Positions 25,001 through 32,979 of a stretch of 64,000 nucleotides of DNA are shown in pieces. The translations under genes and the position numbers were made by a program. The DNA comes from Caulobacter radicis. Its GTDB lineage: Bacteria > Pseudomonadota > Alphaproteobacteria > Caulobacterales > Caulobacteraceae. Position 1 is the first letter of the stretch, and each line of letters begins with the position of its first letter. Where the stretch lies: positions 47,267 through 111,266 of the forward strand of contig NZ_QDKO01000014.1 of the NCBI RefSeq assembly GCF_003094615.1, given 5' to 3'. The notes beneath the pieces were generated by a model. That model did not search any database, was not told the DNA's origin, and saw only the letters and a list, made by a program, of their open reading frames with translations.

Positions 25001-28000
25001 GCCGTGGCCTCGGCCGGAACGATCCAGGCGTCGTACTGGGATCGTTACGCCAGCGGTCAGGCCTTGGGCGTGGGTTCCAACACCGGCGCGACCGTGACCA
25101 GCCTGGCCTCGGTCACCTCCGACGCGGCGCAATGGACCGCGGCCGACTACATCTACAACGCCTCTGCCTGGTCGCTGTTGGCCACGGGCGCGACCAGCGA
25201 CATCGACCTGACCGGTGGCCAGGCCCTGACCTGGCGGATGTACGAGGGCTTCACCACCCCGATGCTGAAGGCCTTCCTGAAGCCGGGAACCGTGGCGGTC
25301 AGCGTCGGCGACGCCACCGCCGTCTATAACGGCGTCCGGCAGCTGGTCAGCGCGACGGTCACCGCGCCGAACGGGGTCGACACCAGCCTGATCCTGGGCG
25401 GCGGCCGCGGCCGCGATGTGGGTTCGTACGGCACCGGCGCCTATTCGACCCAGCAGGGCTATGACCTGATCGTCACCGCGACGGGCACGCTGACCATCAC
25501 GCCCAAGGCGCTGACCATCAGCGGCGGCGCCAGCACGCTGACCTATTCCGGTTCGGCCTTCGGCAACGGCTATGTCGTCAACGGCCTGGTCAGTGGCGAC
25601 TACATCACCAGCCTCGTCGGCGGCGCCATCGGCACGAACGTCGGGACCTATTACGACAACCTGTCGGGCGCGACCGGCAACGGCCTGTCGAACTACAACA
25701 TCACCTACGTCAACGGCAGCCTGACGATCAATCCCAGGGCGCTGACCATCACCGGCGCCAACGTGAGCAGCGTTTACAACGGCTTGGAAAAGACCCACGC
25801 CGTGGTCGTAAACGGCCTGGTCGGTCGCGACACGGTGACCTCGGTCTCCGGCGTGGCCACGGCGACCAACGTCGGGACCTATACCGACAACCTGTCGGGC
25901 GCGACCGGCAGCGGCCTGTCGAACTACAACATCACCTACGTCAACGGCAGCCTGGCCATCACGCCCAAGGCCCTGACCATCACCGGCTATGCCAGCTACC
26001 GGGGCTATAGCGGCGAGGCCCAGACCAACGGCTTTACCACCGACGGCCTGGTGGGCGGCGACACCGTGACCAGCGTCAGTGGCCAGGGCAGCGGGACCAA
26101 TGTCGGGACCTATTACGACAGCCTGTCGGGGGCTGTCGGAACCGGCCTGTCGAACTACGCCATTACCTACCAAGGCGGCGCGTTGGTCATCCTGCCCAAG
26201 GCTCTGACCATCACCGGCGACACCGGATCGGCGACCTATAACGGCGCGGCCCAGACCAACGGCTTCACCGCCAACGGTCTGGTCGGTTCGGACATGGTGG
26301 CCTCGGTCGCGGGCCTCGGAAGCGGGACCAGCGTCGGCAGCTACGCCGACAGCCTGTCGGGCGCGATCGGCTTTGGCCTGTCGAACTACACGATCACCTA
26401 CGTCAATGGCGGCCTGGCCATCACGCCCAAGGCCCTGACCATCACCGGCGGCGCCGGCTCGTCGATCTACAGCGGCTCGGCCCAGGCCAACGGCTTCACC
26501 GCCAGCGGCCTGGTGGGCTCGGACGCCGTGACCTCGGTCAGCGGCCTGGCCAGCGGGACCAATGTCGGCAGCTACGCCGATGTCCTGTCGGGCGCTGTGG
26601 GCAGCGGCCTGTCGAACTACGCCATCACCTATGTCAACGGCGGCCTGGTCATCACGCCCAAGTCGGTGACGGTGACCTATACGGCCAACGCCGCCAGCAG
26701 CACCTATGGCCAGGCGCCGACCGGCCTGAGCGGCGGCTACCTCGCCAGCGGCCTGATCGGCGGCGACACGCTGTCGGGCACGGCAAGCTGGACGACCGCG
26801 GCGACCACCACCTCGGGCGTGGGCGGCTACGCCATCACCGGCTCGGGGCTCGGGGTCGGCTCCAACTACACGCTGGTCGCCAGCCAGGCGGCCGGCAACG
26901 CCACCGCCCTGACCATCACGCCCCGTGCGCTGACGGTGACCGGCAACGCCGGATCGCTGGTCTACAGCGGCGCGGCCCAGGTCAACGGCTTCACCGCCAG
27001 CGGCCTGATCAACGGCGACACCGTGACCTCGGTCACGGGGCTGGGCGGCGGGACCAACGCCGGGACCTATGCCGACGTCCTGTCGGGCGCGACCGGTACG
27101 GGTCTGTCGAACTACGCCATCACCTACGTCAACGGCGGCCTGGTCATCACGCCCAAGGCGCTGACCATCACCGGCGGCGCCGGCTCGGTGATCTACAATG
27201 GCGCGGCCCAGACCAACGGCTTCACCACCAGCGGCCTGGTCGGTTCCGACACCGTGACCTCGGTGTCGGGCCTGGGCGGCGGGACGAATGTCGGCAGCTA
27301 TGCCGACAGCCTTTCGGGCGCGACCGGCAGCGGCCTGTCGAACTACGCCATCACCTACGTCAACGGCGGTCTGGCCATCACGCCCAAGGCGCTGGTCATC
27401 ACCGGCGGGGCGGCCTCGAACATCTACACCGGCGGCCTGCAGACCAACGGCTTCACCACCAACGGCCTGGTCGGTTCGGACACCGTGACCTCGGTTGCGG
27501 GGCTGGGCGCCGGGACCAATGTCGGGACCTATGCCGACGTTCTGTCGGGCGCTGTCGGCAGCGGCCTGTCGAACTACGCCATCACCTACGTCAACGGCGG
27601 CCTGGCCATCACGCCCAAGGCGCTGGTCATCACCGGCGGGACGGCCTCGGGCGTCTACAACGGCGGCCTGCAGGTCAACGGCTTCACCACCAACGGCCTC
27701 GTCGGCTCCGACGCCGTGACCTCGGTCTCGGGCCTGGCCGGCGGGACCAATGCCGGGACCTATGCCGACGTTCTGTCGGGCGCCGTCGGCAGCGGCCTTT
27801 CGAACTACGCCATCACCTACGTCAACGGCGGCCTGATGATCACGCCCAAGGCGCTGACCATCACCGGCGGCAACGGCTCGGTGATCTACAATGGCGGCGT
27901 GCAGACCAACGGCTTCACGGCCAACGGCCTGGTCGGTTCGGACGTCGTCACCTCGGTGGCCGGCCTGGCGGGCGGGACCAATGTCGGGACCTATGCCGAC

Positions 28001-29548
28001 AGCCTGTCGGGCGCCGTCGGCAGCGGCCTGTCGAACTACGCCATCACCTACGTCAACGGCGGCCTGGCCATCACGCCCAAGGCGCTGGTCATCACCGGCG
28101 GCAACGGTTCGGTGATCTACAATGGCGGCGCGCAGACCAATGGCTTCACGGCCAACGGCCTGGTCGGTTCGGACGTCGTCACCTCGGTGGCGGGCCTGGC
28201 CGGCGGGACCAATGTCGGGACCTATGCCGACGTCCTGTCGGGCGCCGTCGGCGGCGGCCTTTCGAACTACGTGATCACCTATGTCAACGGCGGGCTGGCC
28301 ATCACGCCCAAGGCGCTGACCGTGACCTACGTCGCCAACGCCGCCAGCAGCGTCTACGGACAGGCCCCGAACAACCAGACCGGCGGCTATGTGGTCGACG
28401 GCCTGGTCGGCGGCGATGCGCTTTCGGGCGCGGCCGGCTGGACGACCACGGCGACCGCGACCTCGGGCGTCGGGACCTACGCCGTCACCGGTTCGGGCCT
28501 GGGCGCCAGCGGCAACTACGTGCTGACCAGCGTGCAGGCGGGCGGCAACGCTACGGCGCTGACCATCACGCCGCGCGCCCTGACCGTGACCGGCAACGCC
28601 GGCTCGGTGGTCTATAACGGCGCGGTCCAGACCAACGGCTTCACCACCAGCGGCCTGGTCAACGGCGACACGGTGACCTCGGTCTCCGGCCTGGCCGGCG
28701 GCGTCTTCGCCGGCAGCTACGCCGACGCCCTGTCGAACGCGACGGGCAGCGGACTGTCGAACTACGTGATCACCTACGCCAATGGCGGCCTGGCCATCAC
28801 GCCCAAGGCGCTGACCGTGACCTACACGGCCAACGGCGTCGGCAGCGTCTACGGCGACACGCCGAGCGGTCTCTCGGGCGGTTACGTGGTCGACGGCCTG
28901 GTCGGCGCCGACACCCTGTGGGGCAACGCCGCCTGGACCACCACGGCGACCACGACCTCCGGCGTCGGAACCTACGCCGTCACCGGTTCGGGCCTGAGCG
29001 CCAGCAGCAACTACGTGCTGACCAGCGTGCAGGCGGCGGGCAACGCCTCGGCGCTGACCATCACGCCGCGGACCATCATCGTGACCGCGGACGCCCTCAG
29101 CCGCGTCTATGGCGCGGCCAATCCGGCGCTGACCTGGACGGTCGGCGGGCGAGGCCTCGTCAACGGCGACACGCTTTCCGGCGCCCTGGCCACCACGGCC
29201 GACACCGGCTCGCTGGCCGGCGACTACGCGATCACCCGGGGCGGACTCGCGGCGAGCCCGAACTACGCGGTGACCTTCGTCGACGCGGTGCTCTCGGTCA
29301 CGCCGGCGCCGTCCTCCAACCCGCCGTCGCGCGTCGTCGACAACGGCCAAGCCGACGCCTCCGTGCCTGGCGCCCTCTCGGGCGGGCGGGATCTCATGGC
29401 GCCGGTGGTCGACGTGGCGTTCTCCGAGGCGGGTGACGCCTTCGGCGGCGACGCGGTCTCCAAGGGCGCGGGCGGCGGGTGCCGGGGCCAGGGCCAGGGC
29501 CAGAGCCAAGGCGCCGCCGTGAACTGCGCCGCCCAGTCCGGCTCCTGA
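22073..29548 (+). CDS. Giant filamentous-haemagglutinin-type exoprotein (TpsA) with GLUG and MBG repeats
   Basis: The product is a 2491-residue secreted adhesin-like protein. After a signal peptide (ending ATQAAA) comes the TPS secretion domain (about 35-280), with VYLINPNGIQI and GRGFVASTLDI. Next is a beta-helical part, then Gly-rich GLUG-type units (about 590-980: GGLVG-x-SYGAI, SYATG). A long array of about 16-17 MBG units of roughly 69 residues follows (about 1073-2413). The Ser/Pro and Gly/Gln tail ends with two cysteines 16 residues apart (GGGCRGQG and VNCAAQ); I saw no other Cys. A C-terminal Cys pair is how HMW1 stays anchored to its transporter. Its ligand is unknown. A terminator follows. 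Confidence 0.93.
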   Translation: MLIANKLRLIATTSLTLTLAAMATQAAARDALPTGGSVVAGSATIGGQSGGAQTITQTSQKAVIDWAGFNVGQGASLTFVTPNADGATLNRVTGTTGSTIAGQITANGSVYLINPNGIQITQTGVVNAGRGFVASTLDISNDEFMAGAGRFTGTGGTIDHRGSITVGAGGVVGLLGGSVSSSGLIVAPAGKVVIGAVTHATLDLNGGGFLQVALPEQSALAADGSSALVSAQSGYEATRNTVNLDGLSSGSVTGRNGDIVLGGKISVDSDAGDAGSIMVMGANTQANGELSARATGATGNGGFIETSGNYVDFTGLRVDTRAAHGATGTWLVDPTDLTIDAAAASTIQSNLATTNVTLETYLSGAPSGPGVASEGAGDIIVNSAISWGANTLTLNAANSIKVNAVLTASGSAGLALNYGDTKGSIAATPLAGAGLDFGLSSSGFAGRIDFTGGSNSFAVNGQAYTIITALGAAGSTTGLDLQGINGALGGFYALGANIDASATSGWNSNQGFDPLGATNAESGGNGFTGSFLGLGHTVSNLTVKRTSSAYGGLFGLAAASASIGNVGLVNASVAVNGDANTFIGNGTGGTAGALAGVSYGAITQSYSTGSVSANGGPTFGPSTGGAGGVAGGLVGKSYGTITGSHSSATVSAGGRDGMTQGGAGGKVGGLVGQSYGAISESYATGAVAANGGAGTDVTTGTAGAGGVAGGLVAESSGAITGSHATGAVSANGGSARTAGAGGKAGGLVGLSSSTITASYATGVVSANGGGGSGGSNSGATGGTAGGLVAESDGAITRSYSTGAVSANGGGGSGAGVSAGGAGGSGGTAGGLVGRSRSTISLSYATGAASANGGGGGAGATSTNGGNGGSGGVAGGLVGDASGAITQSYATGAASANGGGGGSNGFGMVGGRGGNGGAGGRAGGLAGLASADIAQSYATGRVSAGGGGGGSYTMLSGATMVTAYGATGAASTGGGLIAVASAGTIQASYWDRYASGQALGVGSNTGATVTSLASVTSDAAQWTAADYIYNASAWSLLATGATSDIDLTGGQALTWRMYEGFTTPMLKAFLKPGTVAVSVGDATAVYNGVRQLVSATVTAPNGVDTSLILGGGRGRDVGSYGTGAYSTQQGYDLIVTATGTLTITPKALTISGGASTLTYSGSAFGNGYVVNGLVSGDYITSLVGGAIGTNVGTYYDNLSGATGNGLSNYNITYVNGSLTINPRALTITGANVSSVYNGLEKTHAVVVNGLVGRDTVTSVSGVATATNVGTYTDNLSGATGSGLSNYNITYVNGSLAITPKALTITGYASYRGYSGEAQTNGFTTDGLVGGDTVTSVSGQGSGTNVGTYYDSLSGAVGTGLSNYAITYQGGALVILPKALTITGDTGSATYNGAAQTNGFTANGLVGSDMVASVAGLGSGTSVGSYADSLSGAIGFGLSNYTITYVNGGLAITPKALTITGGAGSSIYSGSAQANGFTASGLVGSDAVTSVSGLASGTNVGSYADVLSGAVGSGLSNYAITYVNGGLVITPKSVTVTYTANAASSTYGQAPTGLSGGYLASGLIGGDTLSGTASWTTAATTTSGVGGYAITGSGLGVGSNYTLVASQAAGNATALTITPRALTVTGNAGSLVYSGAAQVNGFTASGLINGDTVTSVTGLGGGTNAGTYADVLSGATGTGLSNYAITYVNGGLVITPKALTITGGAGSVIYNGAAQTNGFTTSGLVGSDTVTSVSGLGGGTNVGSYADSLSGATGSGLSNYAITYVNGGLAITPKALVITGGAASNIYTGGLQTNGFTTNGLVGSDTVTSVAGLGAGTNVGTYADVLSGAVGSGLSNYAITYVNGGLAITPKALVITGGTASGVYNGGLQVNGFTTNGLVGSDAVTSVSGLAGGTNAGTYADVLSGAVGSGLSNYAITYVNGGLMITPKALTITGGNGSVIYNGGVQTNGFTANGLVGSDVVTSVAGLAGGTNVGTYADSLSGAVGSGLSNYAITYVNGGLAITPKALVITGGNGSVIYNGGAQTNGFTANGLVGSDVVTSVAGLAGGTNVGTYADVLSGAVGGGLSNYVITYVNGGLAITPKALTVTYVANAASSVYGQAPNNQTGGYVVDGLVGGDALSGAAGWTTTATATSGVGTYAVTGSGLGASGNYVLTSVQAGGNATALTITPRALTVTGNAGSVVYNGAVQTNGFTTSGLVNGDTVTSVSGLAGGVFAGSYADALSNATGSGLSNYVITYANGGLAITPKALTVTYTANGVGSVYGDTPSGLSGGYVVDGLVGADTLWGNAAWTTTATTTSGVGTYAVTGSGLSASSNYVLTSVQAAGNASALTITPRTIIVTADALSRVYGAANPALTWTVGGRGLVNGDTLSGALATTADTGSLAGDYAITRGGLAASPNYAVTFVDAVLSVTPAPSSNPPSRVVDNGQADASVPGALSGGRDLMAPVVDVAFSEAGDAFGGDAVSKGAGGGCRGQGQGQSQGAAVNCAAQSGS
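23850..25000 (+). repeat. Coding GLUG-type glycine-rich repeats in TpsA
   Basis: The protein repeats the pattern GGLVG-x-S-x-G-A-I-x-x-SYATG-x-VSANGG about every 40 residues, with variable Gly/Ala/Ser insertions. At DNA level the GGCGGC-rich spacers differ in length, a layout that invites slippage. Confidence 0.85.
25482..29310 (+). repeat. Tandem MBG-domain repeats in TpsA (about 207 bp per unit)
   Basis: About 16 units each begin with an ALTITGG or ALTVTY motif. They contain YNGGAQTNGFT, GLVGSDTVTSV and LSNYAITYVNGGL, and end ITPKAL. Several neighbouring units (27100-28300) are nearly identical at DNA level, indicating recent duplication or gene conversion. Units with TYTANAASSTYGQ are an alternative, YDG-like type interspersed among them. 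Confidence 0.92.
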
Positions 29549-29611
29549 CGACACGAGGGCGCGCCACACCGGCGCGCCCGATCGTCCGGAACACGATGCG
29601 ACGACCCTCGA

Positions 29612-29654
29612 CGGCCGCAGTCCCGGGGGCCTCCCCAAGGACTGCGGCCGTTTT
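29612..29654 (+). terminator. Terminator of the TpsA gene
   Basis: CGGCCGCAGTCC pairs with GGACTGCGGCCG, followed by TTTTC. It stands about 65 bases beyond the exoprotein stop codon. Confidence 0.88.
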
Positions 29655-29716
29655 CATTGTCGGCGGTCCGGGCCTGTTCCGAGGACGGCCACAGCCTGCA
29701 TGGACAACGGCGTTAC

Positions 29717-29737
29717 TGTCGGCGCCGGTCGGGCGTG
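29717..29737 (+). repeat. 21-bp direct repeat flanking the TPS locus, right copy
   Basis: Identical over 21 bases to 20025-20045, in the same orientation. The two copies bracket a 9.7-kb segment that contains exactly the tpsB-tpsA pair. Confidence 0.7.
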
Positions 29738-29988
29738 ACCCGCCAAGCCGTTGAACTTCCGAGACCGGGCGAAACCTGCAACGAGGGGACACAACTCAGC
29801 TTTGTCCTCCCGAGGCGATTTCCAGCTTAGGAGCGTCCCCGGTTTCTCCCGCCGCCGACAGGCAGCCGGCGAAGTCGCAGCACCGGAACTCGCACTCCCC
29901 GTACTTTCCGCATCGAAACGGCGTCAGCCTGGACCGCCGAGCCATTCTGTCCGATCATTCGCGGCGTAGCAGCGGGACGTGCGGCAAT

Positions 29989-30162
29989 ATGACCAACGCC
30001 GAGTACGAGGCCCACCTGAAGCGGATCGACCGCATCCTGGCGCGCAGCCACGGGCGCTTGCCACTGTCGAACACGTGGCTGACCATGCTCCTGATCGCCT
30101 CGCCGCTGGTCGGCGCCTCGATCTTCGCGGCCGGTATGCTGGTCGGACGAGCGCTATTCTAG
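29989..30162 (+). CDS. Small membrane protein, tail-to-tail with tniQ
   Basis: The 57-residue frame begins MTNAEYEAHLKRIDRIL (amphipathic, charged) and continues with one membrane helix (LTMLLIASPLVGASIFAAGML), ending GRALF. Its stop codon overlaps the tniQ stop in the palindrome CTAG. The codon pattern is normal for the genome. I recognise no family. The Shine-Dalgarno is weak (GGGACG), so this is a moderate call. Confidence 0.5.
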   Translation: MTNAEYEAHLKRIDRILARSHGRLPLSNTWLTMLLIASPLVGASIFAAGMLVGRALF

Positions 30163-32081
30163 CGCCCGCCCTCGAGCGTGGAGATCCTGTCGAAGCCGTC
30201 CCACGGCTGAAGCCCGTCGCCGAACAGCTTGGCGAAATGCTCCTCGACCGCACTTCGGAGCCAGAAAGGGCCGACGACCCGATCGGGCAGGGCATCGCGC
30301 ATCGCCGGCGAGACACGCCAGCGCCAACTGATCTCGCGAGCGCTGATCAGTTTCCGCGCCAGCTTCTCGACCTTCGCTCGCCCGACGAACTGGCCGTTGC
30401 TGTGGGACGAGATGTGCCTCCCTGAGATCAGCCAGGCCAGGTCACGCGGGAAGCAGTTCAGGTAGCGCTCGGCCTCGATGCGATTGAAGTCCGCGGCCGG
30501 GTCTAGGAGCTTCGAACCGCGCGGCAGGGCCAGGAGATCAGGGTAGCGCCCGGCCAGGAACTCCCAGGCGAACTGCCGCGAGATCGTCAGACGCTGGAAT
30601 TGAAGGCGCTCGCCAGCGATGCCGAGCCCGCCCGGGATCCGCCCATCGAGGGCGGCCTGGATCACCGGACCCCACGGCTTCTCGCCGCCGCCTACGCCAT
30701 GAAAGACGTCCTCCAGCGCGACGCTGTCGGGAAGCGGCGGCGCCAAGGCCTCGGCCAGCCGATCCACCAAGCCGAGCACGCTCACTCGATCTAGTTGGAA
30801 GCCAGGATAGAGCAGTTGCACGATCGGCTCGGTGCAGGGCTCCAGAAGGCCCAGGCTTACCAATTGCTCCACGCCCGCAAGCGGCAACTGATAGCTCTGG
30901 ACGAACTCCGCGGTTTCCATCCTTCGGCGCAGCCCGATACTCAGCGGGTGGACCTGGCCAGGCTTGATCCAGCTGATGTTGCGGACGCGCCCTTTGCGAG
31001 GCGCAGGTGTCGCGAGGCCGGCGGCGACGACCTTGTTGAACTCGAAAAGCGAGATCCCGAGCCACACCGCGGAGCGATGGAAGGTCCATTCGCCTTCCTC
31101 TTCCCGCATCTTGGCGACCCGGGCCGGGCCGTGGTGCGCGGTTTCGGCGCGATCCACCATCGACAGGATCAACGCCTTCTGGACCCCAGACTTCTCCTTG
31201 GCGCGCCGACGTAGCTTCGCAAAGAGCGGCAGGATGCGATGGTCGGCGCTGCGGCCGGCCTCGGCGAGCCGGTCGAAGGTCGCCGGATAGTCCAGAAGCA
31301 CCTGAGCGGCGAGCGCCAGGTAGGTCGTGTCGAACTGCGCCGAGGTCGTCAGCTTGATGTGCTCGGGCGTCACCGACCTCGTCACCACGCACAACACCTC
31401 GAAGACATCGTGCGCCGCCACCTCGTTCAGCGGTGGCGGCAGCCGCGCCAGGGCCTTGGCCCGCATCTCCGGCGCCGGATGAACCAGATCGCCGACGAAG
31501 CTCAAGGTTTCGCGAAGGTCGGCCGGGACGGTCGCCGGCGAGGCGAGCTTGAGGTCGAAGTCACAATGCTCGCAGCGATCGATTTCCAGACAGCCCGCCC
31601 AACGCAGCGGCTTGCCGCAGGTCGAGGAGGGGCATGTGTCGATCAGATGCTCCCAGCTCTCCGGGCAGAACGGCAGAAGGCGGATCTGCCATCGCGCGCG
31701 ATGGTGGGCTGAGCGCGCGAGGGAGGCCGGCGACACACGCCGGCCTTTGATCTCGAACCGCCGCCGCTGGGACGGAAGCCCGAAGTAGTCGACCACCTCG
31801 GGATTGCCGCCGACCGTGGGATTCAGGATGCGTCTCAGCGCGCCGTCGCGAATGCCAAGCACATCGGAGACCGACGAGAGCTCCGTTGAAATCCGGTCGG
31901 AAAGGTCGCGGCGGACGTAGGTCAGCCCGGCGAACCGCAGAAGGTCGGTCCTGCTGTCGAAGCAGTTCCAGTCCGCGACTCTGGCCAGGTAGCCCCGAAT
32001 GCTCTCGTCGAGCATTGGCTCCAACGGGAAGAGGATCGAGGCGCCGCGGGTGCGGCGCCTGATTTCCACGGCCATGTTCAT
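30159..32081 (-). CDS. tniQ: TniQ/TnsD-family target-selection protein
   Basis: This 640-residue protein is the last gene of the tns operon. The start overlaps the tnsC stop (ATGA). The N-terminal TniQ region has ESIRGYLARVADWN and a cysteine cluster: FCPESW, then TCPSSTCGKPLRW, GCLEIDRCEHCDFDL, a zinc-finger layout. The long C-terminal part resembles TnsD-like proteins and would bind an attachment site in DNA. The frame is intact although tnsB and tnsC upstream are broken. No guide-RNA/Cas genes are nearby, so target choice would be protein-based. The exact site cannot be read from sequence. Confidence 0.85.
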   Translation of the reverse strand: MNMAVEIRRRTRGASILFPLEPMLDESIRGYLARVADWNCFDSRTDLLRFAGLTYVRRDLSDRISTELSSVSDVLGIRDGALRRILNPTVGGNPEVVDYFGLPSQRRRFEIKGRRVSPASLARSAHHRARWQIRLLPFCPESWEHLIDTCPSSTCGKPLRWAGCLEIDRCEHCDFDLKLASPATVPADLRETLSFVGDLVHPAPEMRAKALARLPPPLNEVAAHDVFEVLCVVTRSVTPEHIKLTTSAQFDTTYLALAAQVLLDYPATFDRLAEAGRSADHRILPLFAKLRRRAKEKSGVQKALILSMVDRAETAHHGPARVAKMREEEGEWTFHRSAVWLGISLFEFNKVVAAGLATPAPRKGRVRNISWIKPGQVHPLSIGLRRRMETAEFVQSYQLPLAGVEQLVSLGLLEPCTEPIVQLLYPGFQLDRVSVLGLVDRLAEALAPPLPDSVALEDVFHGVGGGEKPWGPVIQAALDGRIPGGLGIAGERLQFQRLTISRQFAWEFLAGRYPDLLALPRGSKLLDPAADFNRIEAERYLNCFPRDLAWLISGRHISSHSNGQFVGRAKVEKLARKLISAREISWRWRVSPAMRDALPDRVVGPFWLRSAVEEHFAKLFGDGLQPWDGFDRISTLEGGR

Positions 32082-32979
32082 GACAGCCGCTCCTGGAGGA
32101 AAGGGTTGGTTTGGCAGATGGCGTTCGGGATCGCCCACCGGTCGACCGCGTCGGCGAGGTCGGAAGTCTCTAGCTGGCTGGCGTCCCGACGTAGGGCGAT
32201 TTCGAGCGCCGCCCCCACCAGCCTCGAGACCCGCCCGATCACGCCGCTGGAGACGGCATGGAGGCAGCCGAGCACCCACGGATCGTTCAACCCGGATAGG
32301 CTGGGCAGTATTCGTTGTTCGACGATAGCCCGATCCAAGAGAGTGACGTAGCCAGCCAGAAGCGATCGATCTGAGGGGCTCGAAAGGGTCAGCGCCCTGA
32401 AGTCGCAGGGCGCGATGAGCCTGCCGCTCAGTTGAAGGTTTCTGGTGAAGAGATCTTCGGCATCGTCTGTCCCGAGGAACACGATTGGAACGACACCGTC
32501 GTCGAGCAGGCGCTTCAAGCTGTCGGTGACGTCGTTCTTGTCGGAGATGCGAGCGTTCAAGTGCTGCACCTCATCAATGATCAATAGCTCCGTGCCGAAG
32601 CGCTCGAAGCAGGCCTTCACCCGCTTTTTGAGCGTCTGCTCGTTGCCGCTGCTGGAGTGTTGTCGCCGAAGAAGTCGAGGATCGACATCATCAGCTTCTT
32701 GGCCGTCGTTGCACGTTCCAGCGCGATCAGCACGATTGGCACATATCCCTCCGTGCGGGGGTGGCCGGTTTCGAAGCGTCGGACGAACGCCTCGGCCGCC
32801 GTGGTTTTCCCCGACCCCGTCGCCGCCAGCGTTCGCAGGTCCTTCTGGGCTCGGCCGCGCGTCGCGCGGCCGAGCTTGATCAGATAATCGCAAGCCTCCT
32901 GGAATTCGGAGTGTGGTGGATAAGGGATGTAGATTGATCCGAAGTCGGCGATTTTCGCGGCGATCTGGTCGCGGTTCAT
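32078..32979 (-). pseudogene. tnsC: TnsC-like AAA+ ATPase, frameshifted
   Basis: The N-terminal part runs from the ATG at 32979 (MNRDQIAAKIADFGSIYIPY), with a Walker A AATGSGKTT and PIVLIALERATTAKK. Near 32655-32665 the frame is lost after DFFGDN. In the next frame homology resumes as SSSGNEQTLKKRVKACFERF, followed by the Walker B TELLIIDEVQHLNAR and sensor segment VPIVFLGTDDAEDLF. Restoring one base gives a continuous protein of about 300 residues, the usual length of TniB/TnsC. TnsC couples target selection to the transposase. Start and stop both overlap neighbours by four bases. Either the gene is dead or there is a local sequence error. Confidence 0.85.

Larger units (their letters stand above)
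29549..29988. other. 440-bp intergenic region, left border of the accessory island
   Basis: There is no supported gene. It contains the TpsA terminator (29612-29654), the second copy of the 21-bp repeat (29717-29737), and AGGGGACA/TGTCCTCC half-palindromes near 29788-29813. If the Tn7-like operon still has a left end it should lie here, but I could not identify paired end repeats. Confidence 0.5.

Noticed and set aside
25482..29310. Regularly spaced repeats that could suggest a CRISPR array
   Set aside because: Units are about 207 bp, lie in one open frame and encode MBG domains, and there are no cas genes or unique spacers.
24752..29638. A 1628-codon open frame antisense to the exoprotein gene
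   Set aside because: It is a by-product of the high-GC, repetitive sense gene. The product is low-complexity Gly/Arg/Asp/Ala text, there is no ribosome-binding site, and the sense frame has clear domains and a signal peptide.
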